Assembly: GCF_020783335.1 (NCBI RefSeq)
Contig: NZ_CP086068.1
Location: 2,170,001 to 2,234,000, forward strand
Reading direction: 5' to 3'
Length of the DNA: 64,000 bases
Source: Mucilaginibacter daejeonensis
GTDB lineage: Bacteria; Bacteroidota; Bacteroidia; Sphingobacteriales; Sphingobacteriaceae
The first letter of the stretch is position 1. The number at the start of each line of letters is the position of its first letter. The position numbers were made by a program, and so were the translations under genes. Below are positions 42,143 through 50,823 of the stretch, piece by piece. The notes beneath the pieces are model-generated. The model was not told the origin of the DNA, searched no databases, and worked only from the letters and a program-made list of their open reading frames with translations.

Positions 42143-44569
42143 ATGTTCGGGAATCATTTAAAGATCGCTTTCAGAAGCTTATGGAGAAACAAGGCTTTCT
42201 CCGTGATCAATGTACTTGGGTTGGTACTGGGCTTTACAGTACTGATCTTTATCGCTGAATATATCGCTTATGAGTGGAGCGCTAACCGTGATCACAAAGA
42301 TCTGAAACAGATCTACCGACTGTCGTTCCTGTACAAAGATGGTAAAAGCAATTACTACATGCCCCCAGGTATCGGTGCCCGGCTGGCAACTGATGTGAGC
42401 GGCGTAAAAGCTTGTGTACGCATTGGCGATAATATCGGGAATGGCGTAGTGGCAGTTACCGATGCCTCAGGCAGTAAAAAGGTCTTTAGGGAGGAAAAGG
42501 TATCCTTTACTGATGATAGCTTTTTCAAGGTATTCAGTTTTCCGTTAGTGAGCGGCAGCGGACGACTGAACGAGCCACAGACAACAGCCATTTCCCAAAG
42601 CGTTGCACAGAAGTATTTTGGCGGTGTTGACGCCGTAGGCAAAGTGATCGAGGTGAATAACCAATTCGGTCAAGCCAATTATACGGTCACCGGTGTATAT
42701 CAGGACATGGCTCAGAACTCAGATATCAAAGCCGATATCCTGCTTTCTTTCAAAACCATCGAAAGTGCGGCGTTCAGGAATAGTAACGACTGGGCCGACC
42801 CTAACACCTTCGACTCTGAGTACGCCTTCATCTACTTGCTTGCCGATGAACATGCGGACCAAGCTCATCTAGCTGACCAGGCCACACAATTGCTTCATCA
42901 ACTAAAACCCGATACTCAAAATGATAAGCTTGGCCTTCAGCCGTTATCTGAACTACATATAGCTCCATCATTTAACTATCCATTCCAAACCTTTGGTAGT
43001 TTAACGCTAATGATATCATTCATTAGCGTGGCTATGCTGGTAATGGTCATTGCCTGGGTCAACTATATCAACTTGTCCACCGCACAGGCACTTAACCGGG
43101 CCAAAGATGTGGGCGTGCGTAAGGTATTAGGTGCGGCTCGGTCGCAGCTTAGCGCGCAGTACCTAATCGAGACCGTGGTGTTGACGGTGATCGGCCTGGC
43201 AGTGGCTTTATTGTTGGTGTTGTGCTTGCAAAGCACCTACAACGGCATCTTGGAAAAACAGCTCTCACTATCCATATTTGATCAGTGGTGGATATGGGCA
43301 GGCGGGGGTGCCATGATCGTAACAGGAACGCTCATTGCAGGTGGCTATGTGGCCTGGGTGCTCAGCTCGTTCGATCCGTTGGTCACGATCAGGAGCAAGG
43401 CGCTGATCAGTATCGGTGGCGTATCCTTGCGTCGTGGATTAGTGGTATTTCAATTCGCTACGTCCATCGTATTCATTGTGGCCACCATCGTACTGTATGA
43501 TCAGCTCAAGTACATGCGCACGCAAGACCTGGGCATGAACGTAGATCAGCGCCTGGTGATCACCGGCCCGTCAGTGATCAATAGTTCGCAGATCGATCAC
43601 TCGCTGGCCTTTGAGGCCGACCTGCGCCAGTTGCCTTTTGTAAAGCAGGTGGCTGCATCTAACAACGTACCCGGGCAAGGATACAATTTTTCGGCCGCAG
43701 GTATCACTAATATGCAACCTGCACCAGGGGATGATAAGTTTTCGTACGCAATGCTGATCGTTGACAACGACTTTTTTAGTACCTACGATATCAAGATCAA
43801 GAACGGCTCGGGTTTTAGCCCTGCTATGCTTGAACACGGATGGCCAAAGACCAAAAAGGTGATCCTGAACGAGGCAGCGGTGAAACAGCTCCGATACAAG
43901 GATGATGCTTCGGTGATAGGTAAAAAGATCAAATGGCGTGGCGATTTTGAGGTGGTAGGAGTGGTAAAGGACTATCATCATTTGGGTTTACACGAGCAGA
44001 TCAAACCCATGATATTCTTGCCTGCCGTGGCCGATGGATTCTTCACCCTGAAAATAGATCAACGTGATCTGCCCGCAAGGATAGAGCAGATCCGTAGGAT
44101 ATATCAAAAGAACTTCCCCGCCGAGCCGTTCAACTATTCATTCCTGGATGAGGTTTATGACAAGCAGTACAAGGCAGAGTATCAGTTGGGAAACATCTTT
44201 ATAGCGGCTGCCGGCACAACGGTTTTCATCGCCTGTTTGGGTCTGCTGGGCTTGGCTATGTTCGCGGCCAAGCAACGCACTAAAGAGATCGGTATCCGCA
44301 AGGTTTTGGGCGCAAGCGTGATCGACCTAATTGATCTGATATCGGCCGACCTGCTTAAAATGGTAATGATCGCCATGGTGATCGCATGGCCGGTGGCCTG
44401 GCTCATTATGGACAAGTGGCTGCAGAACTTTGCCTACCGCATACACATGCAGTGGTGGATGCTGGTGGCAGGAGGAGCGTTGGCACTGCTCATTGCGCTG
44501 CTGACCGTGAGTTTTCAGGCCATGAAGGCCGCTACCCTTAACCCCGTGAACACGCTTCGGAATGAGTGA
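42143..44569 (+). CDS. MacB/FtsX-type ABC permease 3
   Basis: The 808-residue protein is the third paralogue: an N-terminal helix (VINVLGLVLGFTVLIFIAEYI), a periplasmic domain, FtsX core (KDVGVRKVLGAARSQLSAQY), a second periplasmic domain, and a C-terminal TKEIGIRKVLGASVIDLIDLI block ending NPVNTLRNE. It is more diverged than permeases 1 and 2. The 208 bases after it contain no gene and no good promoter, so the ATPase 2 and TolC genes probably belong to the same unit or start from a weak promoter here. Confidence 0.93.
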   Translation: MFGNHLKIAFRSLWRNKAFSVINVLGLVLGFTVLIFIAEYIAYEWSANRDHKDLKQIYRLSFLYKDGKSNYYMPPGIGARLATDVSGVKACVRIGDNIGNGVVAVTDASGSKKVFREEKVSFTDDSFFKVFSFPLVSGSGRLNEPQTTAISQSVAQKYFGGVDAVGKVIEVNNQFGQANYTVTGVYQDMAQNSDIKADILLSFKTIESAAFRNSNDWADPNTFDSEYAFIYLLADEHADQAHLADQATQLLHQLKPDTQNDKLGLQPLSELHIAPSFNYPFQTFGSLTLMISFISVAMLVMVIAWVNYINLSTAQALNRAKDVGVRKVLGAARSQLSAQYLIETVVLTVIGLAVALLLVLCLQSTYNGILEKQLSLSIFDQWWIWAGGGAMIVTGTLIAGGYVAWVLSSFDPLVTIRSKALISIGGVSLRRGLVVFQFATSIVFIVATIVLYDQLKYMRTQDLGMNVDQRLVITGPSVINSSQIDHSLAFEADLRQLPFVKQVAASNNVPGQGYNFSAAGITNMQPAPGDDKFSYAMLIVDNDFFSTYDIKIKNGSGFSPAMLEHGWPKTKKVILNEAAVKQLRYKDDASVIGKKIKWRGDFEVVGVVKDYHHLGLHEQIKPMIFLPAVADGFFTLKIDQRDLPARIEQIRRIYQKNFPAEPFNYSFLDEVYDKQYKAEYQLGNIFIAAAGTTVFIACLGLLGLAMFAAKQRTKEIGIRKVLGASVIDLIDLISADLLKMVMIAMVIAWPVAWLIMDKWLQNFAYRIHMQWWMLVAGGALALLIALLTVSFQAMKAATLNPVNTLRNE

Positions 44570-44777
44570 TCAAACCTGTATGATGTAGTAACACTGTATC
44601 ATTACCGTACGATGTTTGTTCCGCTTACGAACGGTGGTATATTAGGTTAGTATAGTTAATTAGTTATATATCAACAACTTAATGTTTTGGTACAGATTTG
44701 ATAAGCTATGGTATAAGGTCTTCAATGTATTTTTATGACCGCGTAATGTACTATCATCTTAACGATCACAAGCTAAC

Positions 44778-45455
44778 ATGTTATCACTTAAACAAATATC
44801 AAAATATTACCAGGTAAGCGGCGCCAAGGCTTACGTATTGAACCATGTTGACCTCGACATCGATCAAGGCGAGTTCGTGTCGATCATGGGGCCGTCAGGG
44901 TCGGGCAAATCGACATTACTCAATATCATAGGCATGCTTGACCAGCCATCCGAAGGTTATCATTACTTTTTAGGAGAACCCGTACATCAATTAAAAGAGA
45001 AACAACGCGCAGCGCTTTACAAGCAAAATGTGGGCTTTGTATTTCAGGCCTATCACCTAATTGATGAACTGACGGTTTATGAGAACATAGAAACGCCACT
45101 TTTGTACCAGGATGTGAAAAGCGCCGAGCGCAAAGCTTTGGTAGCCGATGCCTTGGACCGTTTCAACATCGTTGGAAAAAAAGACCTTTTTCCTTCGCAG
45201 CTTTCGGGCGGACAGCAACAGTTGGTAGGTATCGCCCGCGCGCTGATCGCGAGCCCGAAGCTGCTTTTAGCCGATGAACCTACCGGCAACCTGAACTCTA
45301 AACAAGGCGAAGAGATCATGGAGCTTTTCCAAAAATTGAACAAGGAGGATGGGGTAACGGTGATACAGGTCACTCACTCCGAAAAGAACGCCCAATACGG
45401 ATCACGCATTATTCATCTGCTTGATGGAAAGATCGATTCGTCAATTACTTTGTGA
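44778..45455 (+). CDS. MacB/LolD-type ABC transporter ATPase 2
   Basis: The 225-residue paralogue of the first ATPase has Walker A GPSGSGKST (38-46), Q-loop FVFQAYHLIDELT, signature LSGGQQQLVGIARAL (142-156), Walker B LLLADEPTG and switch H in VTHSEKN. Two conserved positions differ from the first copy: arginine after LSGGQQQ is leucine, and the D-loop reads NLNS instead of NLDS. These may reduce activity or specialise the subunit. It is followed closely by the TolC-like gene. Confidence 0.93.
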   Translation: MLSLKQISKYYQVSGAKAYVLNHVDLDIDQGEFVSIMGPSGSGKSTLLNIIGMLDQPSEGYHYFLGEPVHQLKEKQRAALYKQNVGFVFQAYHLIDELTVYENIETPLLYQDVKSAERKALVADALDRFNIVGKKDLFPSQLSGGQQQLVGIARALIASPKLLLADEPTGNLNSKQGEEIMELFQKLNKEDGVTVIQVTHSEKNAQYGSRIIHLLDGKIDSSITL

Positions 45456-45462
45456 TCCTGCT

Positions 45463-46890
45463 ATGCGTAACCTGATCTTTATTATTGCCCTAACGGGATG
45501 CTTTGTGCAGGCAAGCGGTCAAACCACCGACACTTTGTACAACCTGCAGCAATGTATCGATATCGCTATCAAGAATAATCTCACCGTGAAAAAGAGTGAG
45601 TTAGAAATGGAGCGTAGTCGTATTTACTGGCAGCAGCAGCGGGCTAACTTATTACCTACTTTTAATGGATCGGTCAATCATGGCATCAGCACAGGCCGTA
45701 GTATCGACCCTTTTACCAATACCTATCTTAACCAGCAGATCACCTCTGCCGATTACAATGTTAACGCCAACCTGATCTTGTTCAACGGCATGGCCATTCA
45801 GAACAGCATTCGCCGTACCTCACTGGCTTATCAGGCCGGTCAAATGGATCTTGAGCAGGCTAAGAACGACATCACACTCAACGTGATCACCACTTATTTG
45901 CAGGTGATCAACAATACTGACCTTCTTAAACAGGCCAACAGCCAATTATTGGTATCGCAGCAGCAACTTAAACGTTTGGAGGTGATGAACACGAACGGAG
46001 CCGTTCAGCCTTCGGATTACTATGATGTAAAAGGCCAGTTAGGTACCGACCGGTTGAACACTATCAACGCCCGTAACTCAGTAGACGCCTCAAAGCTCAA
46101 CCTATTGTTGTTGATGAATGTCCCATACACAAAGGCTTTCAACGTACAACGACTCGATGCTACGCAATTACCGTCTGCCGAGTTCAAGCAAACAGCAGAG
46201 GAGGTTTACAGCAACGCCTTGGACAGGCTGCCGTTAGTAAAGGCATCTACCTTGCGCCGGCAAAGTGCTGAGAAACAGGTAAAAGCCGTAAAAGGCACCC
46301 TATTTCCTACCTTATCCTTATACAGCGGCATAGCTACCAGATATTCCAGCGCGGCAAGACGTTCAACGTTCATTGACTCCATGGAGGTCAACACCGGAAG
46401 TTTCATCAAGTCGCCGTCAGGTAAGCAGTCGGTGTATGAGTATCAGCAGATCTACCGTAGTGAAAAGATCGGTTATTACGATCAGTTCAAGAACAACTAC
46501 AACACCCAGGTAGGCATCGGTTTGCAAATACCGATATTGAACGCCTTTCAAAATCGCAACAGGGTAGCGCTGGCGAAGATCGATCTGAGTGAGGCCCGTT
46601 ACACCGAAGCAGCCACCCGCGTACAACTGAAACAGAACGTTGAACAGGCGTTCGTAAACATGAGGTCGGCATTTGAGCGCTACCAGGTGCTCACCGAACA
46701 GGTGGATGCTTTTAAGGAAAGTTTTCGTACGGCCGAGATAAGATTCAATGCTGGAGTGCTCAATTCGGTAGACTTTATCGTAGCCAAGAACAACCTTAAT
46801 CGTGCCAACATCAACCTGATCAACGCACGCTACGATTATTATATTCGCACTAAAATACTTGATTATTACCAGGGAAGGCTATCTTTTTAG
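45463..46890 (+). CDS. TolC-like outer-membrane efflux channel
   Basis: The protein is 475 residues from the ATG at 45463, chosen because it begins the signal peptide MRNLIFIIALTGCFVQASGQ. The longer frame starting at 45421 would overlap the ATPase gene. The mature part is the OEP fold: LQQCIDIAIKNNLTVKKSELEMER, long helices, and VGIGLQIPILNAFQNRNRVA at the second repeat. It gives the exporter an outer-membrane exit, completing a tripartite pump with the adaptor. It starts 7 bases after the ATPase 2 stop. Confidence 0.93.
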   Translation: MRNLIFIIALTGCFVQASGQTTDTLYNLQQCIDIAIKNNLTVKKSELEMERSRIYWQQQRANLLPTFNGSVNHGISTGRSIDPFTNTYLNQQITSADYNVNANLILFNGMAIQNSIRRTSLAYQAGQMDLEQAKNDITLNVITTYLQVINNTDLLKQANSQLLVSQQQLKRLEVMNTNGAVQPSDYYDVKGQLGTDRLNTINARNSVDASKLNLLLLMNVPYTKAFNVQRLDATQLPSAEFKQTAEEVYSNALDRLPLVKASTLRRQSAEKQVKAVKGTLFPTLSLYSGIATRYSSAARRSTFIDSMEVNTGSFIKSPSGKQSVYEYQQIYRSEKIGYYDQFKNNYNTQVGIGLQIPILNAFQNRNRVALAKIDLSEARYTEAATRVQLKQNVEQAFVNMRSAFERYQVLTEQVDAFKESFRTAEIRFNAGVLNSVDFIVAKNNLNRANINLINARYDYYIRTKILDYYQGRLSF

Positions 46891-46967
46891 GGTGAATACC
46901 TACATGCGATCATGAAGTTAGCACAAAATCGACTTTTAGTTGTTGTGCTTACGATTATCTGCATGTT

Positions 46968-47579
46968 ATGAAAAAATTAATTTATCTCACCATCATGAGC
47001 CTGGGTGTCGCGACCTTAGTTCAGGCACAACCTACTCCTCAGCTGCTACCACAGATCAGCGTAGGCATCAAAGGCGGCGCTAATCTTACAGCATTACCCA
47101 CTCAGGATAGATTTGACGCCGAGGGCCGTACAGGCTACCTGGTAGGTGTATGGACAAGAGTTGGAGTGGTGGGTTGGTTCATTCAACCCGAGTTATATTT
47201 CTCGAGCAAGAACGCCAAATTCATTGACAAGAACACTGGCGCCGAGAACAAGTTCCGGGTAAATGGTCTGGACCTTCCTATATTGGTAGGCCGTCGTTTT
47301 GGGGATAATGGTCTCTACGGTCGTATCAACACCGGCCCAGTATTGTCCTTCGCTACGCGTAACAAGCAAACCCAAGACGGACCTTACAATCCCGCTATGC
47401 TCAAAATCAAAAGCCAGGGTCTTCAATGGCAATTTGGTGGAGGTATCGATATAAGTCGTCTGTCAATAGACCTGCGTTACGAGCTAGGTCTTAACAAGAT
47501 CAAAAATGGCAATGAATCAAGCAATACGCGATTTAACAACTTCAACGTTGCACTTGCTTACCGCATTTTCTCTACCTAA
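46968..47579 (+). CDS. Porin-like outer-membrane beta-barrel protein
   Basis: The 203-residue protein starts with a signal peptide ending VQAQP. Then come alternating beta-strands: ISVGIKGGANLTAL, a strand-turn series with YLVGVWTRVGVVGWFIQPELYFSS, and a final FNNFNVALAYRIFST. This is the PorT/OmpW-like small barrel group. It follows the TolC-like gene with a 77-base gap that contains an inverted repeat AGCACAA/TTGTGCT, so it may be transcribed separately. Function unknown. Confidence 0.85.
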   Translation: MKKLIYLTIMSLGVATLVQAQPTPQLLPQISVGIKGGANLTALPTQDRFDAEGRTGYLVGVWTRVGVVGWFIQPELYFSSKNAKFIDKNTGAENKFRVNGLDLPILVGRRFGDNGLYGRINTGPVLSFATRNKQTQDGPYNPAMLKIKSQGLQWQFGGGIDISRLSIDLRYELGLNKIKNGNESSNTRFNNFNVALAYRIFST

Positions 47580-47623
47580 AACTTGCTCATAGGTCAACTT
47601 GCTTCAGCGAGTTGGCCCATAAC

Positions 47624-47661
47624 AAAAAAGGTCAGGCCGTTTAAACGGCCTGACCTTTTTT
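47624..47661. terminator. Bidirectional terminator
   Basis: A perfect 38-base palindrome, AAAAAAGGTCAGGCCGTTT mirrored by its complement, with T-runs on both strands. It separates the barrel gene from the convergent small gene at 47679. Confidence 0.9.
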
Positions 47662-47678
47662 ATTTGATAAGTATCGGT

Positions 47679-47897
47679 CTATCCCAGCATCAGTTGTTCG
47701 CCGATAGACTGTATATCAGCCGCGCTTAGGCCTGCGCTGTCGTCGGCTGTCCAGGTGTAAAGGGTGTCCTTATATATACTGATCGAGAAATCGTCAGTGG
47801 TCACATCGTAATAAGTGGTATCTCCTTCAGCATGCGTATGTACCGACGCGTGTAACTGCCGGCTGTTGATCGATAGGGTCAGTTCAAAATCTTCCAT
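47679..47897 (-). CDS. Small unknown protein
   Basis: The 72-residue protein starts MEDFELTLSINSRQLHASVH and contains DTTYYDVTTDDFSISIYKDTLYTW, a strand-rich pattern, with no signal peptide. It has its own stop just before the shared terminator and composition like the core genome, so I think it is real. I recognise no family. Confidence 0.65.
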   Translation of the reverse strand: MEDFELTLSINSRQLHASVHTHAEGDTTYYDVTTDDFSISIYKDTLYTWTADDSAGLSAADIQSIGEQLMLG

Positions 47898-48005
47898 AGT
47901 GAATTAACGTAAAATAGTCAATACGGTTGTAAATAAATTACAAACGCATGAATTATTATGTCTACCTTACGGCACCTTAATTAATAAATTTAACCCAAAG
48001 CATAA

Positions 48006-49070
48006 ATGGCATTTATCGATAATGTGTTAGAGAAGCCATCGTACGGCTGGTACGATGTGAACGGTGGTCTCTCGAAGCCGAGCGTACTCACGATCTTCAA
48101 GGAGTTCTTTTCAAGGCTTAATGTGTTCAAGACCAAAAAGAATTGGCTGCCGTTCACCAGTTGGATGATGATCGCTTGTTTGGCCGTTCCGTTCAGTTTG
48201 CTGTTGTTCAAGTATTTGAGTTGGTATACCGTTCTTATAGCCTTTGTTTATAGCATGGTGGTGATGGGTGCGCATGGCACGGTATGGTATCACCGTTATT
48301 GCACTCACCGTGCATATAAATTCCGTAACAATTTCTGGCGGTTCATCACCCAGAACATCACGCTCAAGATCATTCCTGAAGAGATATACGTGATATCGCA
48401 CCATGTGCATCATGCCAAATCAGATCAGCCGGGCGATCCTTACAACGCTCAGGGGGGCTTTTTATACTGCTTTTTAGCCGACGTGAACCACCAGCCGATC
48501 GCCCGTAATATGGACGAGCATACCTACAACCGTTGCGTAAAGCTTATGAAACACACCGGACAGGTCTCGAATACCTACGAACAATATCAACGTTGGGGCT
48601 CATTAGCTAACCCGCTGCGAACCATTGGCGGCGTGATCCTCAACTGGGGTTTTTGGTACGCGGTATTCTTTTTCATCGGTGGCCACGAATTGGCTTGCAC
48701 CATATTTGGCGCTGCCGGTTTTTGGGCAGTGGGTGTGCGTACCTTCAATTATGAAGGGCATGGCAAAGGGGAGGACAAGCGCCGCGAAGGAGTAGATTAC
48801 AACCGTAACGATATGTCGGTGAACCAACTGTGGCCAGGCTTCGTTGCCGGTGAGTGGCACAATAATCACCACTTGTTCCCTAAAAGTGCAAGATCGGGAT
48901 TTTTACCGCATCAGTTGGATCTGGCCTGGTGCTATATCAAGTTCTTGAACCTGATCGGTGGAGTGACCGAATACCACGACTCTAAAAAGAAGTTCCTTAA
49001 AGAATACTACGCTCCTCAACCAGAGATATGCAGCGTGACCGGTAAGGTACTGTTGAAGACGGCCAGTTAA
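48006..49070 (+). CDS. Acyl-CoA desaturase (membrane fatty-acid desaturase)
   Basis: The 354-residue membrane protein has the three histidine clusters of stearoyl-CoA-type delta-9 desaturases: HRYCTHR, HHVHH and, near the C-terminus, HNNHH. Hydrophobic pairs flank the first cluster and follow the second. It introduces a double bond into membrane fatty acids using oxygen and two di-iron centres. The unusually early ordering WYHRYCTHRAYK then DQPGDPYNAQGGF is normal for this group. Confidence 0.92.
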   Translation: MAFIDNVLEKPSYGWYDVNGGLSKPSVLTIFKEFFSRLNVFKTKKNWLPFTSWMMIACLAVPFSLLLFKYLSWYTVLIAFVYSMVVMGAHGTVWYHRYCTHRAYKFRNNFWRFITQNITLKIIPEEIYVISHHVHHAKSDQPGDPYNAQGGFLYCFLADVNHQPIARNMDEHTYNRCVKLMKHTGQVSNTYEQYQRWGSLANPLRTIGGVILNWGFWYAVFFFIGGHELACTIFGAAGFWAVGVRTFNYEGHGKGEDKRREGVDYNRNDMSVNQLWPGFVAGEWHNNHHLFPKSARSGFLPHQLDLAWCYIKFLNLIGGVTEYHDSKKKFLKEYYAPQPEICSVTGKVLLKTAS

Positions 49071-49093
49071 GCCGTCGACTCGAAAGATAACAT

Positions 49094-49122
49094 AAAGGGC
49101 CTGTAGCGATACAGGCCCTTTT
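49094..49122 (+). terminator. Terminator of the desaturase gene
   Basis: AAAGGGCCTGT / ACAGGCCCTTTT forms a strong hairpin followed by CTTTTTCC, 24 bases after the stop. Confidence 0.85.
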
Positions 49123-49255
49123 CTTTTTCCTTTAGCTCTGTCCGTAAAAGATCGTCGGGTTAGGCCCCTGACAATGCCGCATACGCCCCCTTTGAAATGT
49201 CGAGGTTAGTTTTAATTTTACATCAGCATCAAACATCACTCTAAACACTAACACC

Positions 49256-49792
49256 ATGTTATTAAAGATCTTTTATGTGATCGGCGGACTCATTTTGCTC
49301 GTGCTGATCGTTGCATTATTCGTAAAAAAAGACTACACCATTGAGCGCGAGATCGTGATCGAACGCCCTGTTGCCCAGGTGTTCGACTATGTAAGATACT
49401 TGAAAAACCAGGACAACTTTAGCAAGTGGAATATGACCGATCCTGGCATGAAGAAAGCTTACAAAGGCACCGATGGAACTGTTGGTTTCGTTTACTCGTG
49501 GGACAGTGCCAACAAGCAAGTAGGCAAAGGCGAGCAGGAGCTCAAAAATATTACCGATGGGCAACGTGTGGACATGGAAGTACGTTTTATCAAACCTTTC
49601 GAAGGTGTGGCCAGCTCGGCTTTTACTACCGAAAGCATTAATGCCGGGTCGACCAAGGTTAAATGGAGTTTCAAAAGCGAGATGCCGTATCCAATGAACC
49701 TGGCCCGTTTGTTCATGAACATAGAGGACATGCTGGGTAAGGATATGGATGCAGGGCTGGTAAATTTGAAGCGCGTGTTAGAAAATAAATAA
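49256..49792 (+). CDS. Membrane-anchored SRPBCC family protein
   Basis: The 178-residue protein has an N-terminal membrane helix (residues 3-23, IFYVIGGLILLVLIVALFV). A START-like SRPBCC fold follows: TIEREIVIERPVAQVFDYVRYLKNQDNFSKWNMTDPG and a C-terminal helix LEDMLGKDMDAGLVNLKRVL. It probably presents a ligand-binding domain at the membrane. The ligand is unknown. Confidence 0.86.
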   Translation: MLLKIFYVIGGLILLVLIVALFVKKDYTIEREIVIERPVAQVFDYVRYLKNQDNFSKWNMTDPGMKKAYKGTDGTVGFVYSWDSANKQVGKGEQELKNITDGQRVDMEVRFIKPFEGVASSAFTTESINAGSTKVKWSFKSEMPYPMNLARLFMNIEDMLGKDMDAGLVNLKRVLENK

Positions 49793-49925
49793 TTTGTAGT
49801 TGCTTAGAGGCCTGTGGCCGTTTAGCAGGCTCAACGTCTTTGCCTTCAATAGTTCACTCTATCTGTACTGAAACAATTTTTCACAATGATGCGTTCAAAG
49901 CTTCATTAACTCAACTCAACCAATC

Positions 49926-50366
49926 ATGAAACGTTTTTTTGCTCCTTCACAACTGCCTTTCAATGCAGATCTTGCGTTGTTGGTGTTACGCCTCATCGTA
50001 GGTATCGCCTTTGTTATTCACGGCTGGGGTAAGATCCAATCGCCTACCGGTTGGATGGGCCCGCAGGCTACCATGCCTTCTATCTTTTTGGCTTTGGCCG
50101 CTATCTCTGAATTTGGCGGCGGCATCGCACTGATCCTTGGTCTGCTGACCAGGCTGGCCGCTATCGGGTTGATCGCTACCATGGCTGTGGCAGTGTATTT
50201 TCACGCATTTACGTTTGGCGACCCTTTCGTTGCCAGTAAGCAGGGCGGAGGGTCGTACGAGTTAGCGCTGGTGTACCTTGGCATCTCCTTGTTGTTATTA
50301 GCTATAGGTGCTGGTCGTATCTCGCTCGATAAACTGATCTTTGGCGAAAGATCGAACGTGCTTTAA
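49926..50366 (+). CDS. DoxX family membrane protein
   Basis: The 146-residue protein has four membrane helices and the DoxX pattern LVLRLIVGIAFVIHGWGKIQ at residues 19-38, then EFGGGIALILGLLTRLAAI. DoxX proteins are often linked to redox or thiosulfate metabolism; the role here is unknown. It is 16 bases upstream of a VOC protein gene, so the two may form an operon. Confidence 0.88.
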   Translation: MKRFFAPSQLPFNADLALLVLRLIVGIAFVIHGWGKIQSPTGWMGPQATMPSIFLALAAISEFGGGIALILGLLTRLAAIGLIATMAVAVYFHAFTFGDPFVASKQGGGSYELALVYLGISLLLLAIGAGRISLDKLIFGERSNVL

Positions 50367-50382
50367 CCTAAAGATCCACATT

Positions 50383-50766
50383 ATGCTATCATACCACGAA
50401 GCCATCAGTAGTTTTTCGGTAGATGATACCGCTAAGGCCAAAGCCTTTTACCAAGAGGTGTTGGGCTTAACGGTGGAAGAACTTGAAATGCCGGGTCTGT
50501 TGAAACTCGACCTTAAAGGCGGCCAACAGATATTGATCTATCCTAAACCTGACCATTTGCCGGCCTCGTTCACGATACTCAATCTGATGGTTGATGATGT
50601 AGAAGCTGCGGTGGATGAACTAACGCAAAATGGTGTGATATTCGAACGTTACGATCAGCCTGAGCTTCATACCGACGACAAGGGGATCATGCGAGCGCAT
50701 GGTACCACTATTGCGTGGTTCAAAGATCCGGCAGGGAATCTCCTGGCGCTATTACAAGCATCTTAA
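50383..50766 (+). CDS. VOC superfamily protein
   Basis: The protein is 127 residues from the ATG at 50383; an in-frame start at 50341 lies inside the DoxX gene and is rejected. It has one VOC module pair: ISSFSVDDTAKAKAFYQEVLGLTVEELEM at the N-terminus, and WFKDPAGNLLALLQAS at the C-terminus. It resembles glyoxalase/bleomycin-resistance proteins of the lactoylglutathione-lyase type. Activity cannot be assigned. Confidence 0.88.
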   Translation: MLSYHEAISSFSVDDTAKAKAFYQEVLGLTVEELEMPGLLKLDLKGGQQILIYPKPDHLPASFTILNLMVDDVEAAVDELTQNGVIFERYDQPELHTDDKGIMRAHGTTIAWFKDPAGNLLALLQAS

Positions 50767-50772
50767 AACAGC

Positions 50773-50806
50773 AAAGCCCCCTTTGATTATCGCAGGGGGC
50801 TTTCTT
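50773..50806. terminator. Bidirectional terminator
   Basis: AAAGCCCCCT (50773-50782) and AGGGGGCTTT (50794-50803) form a perfect 10-bp hairpin. It lies between the VOC gene and the leftward lipoprotein gene. Confidence 0.85.
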
Positions 50807-50823
50807 CTTATTTAAACCGACAA

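Noticed and set aside
44570..44777. Possible second sigma54 promoter before ATPase 2
   Set aside because: TGGTAC near 44693 has no properly spaced -12 element and no GG-N10-GC pattern fits.
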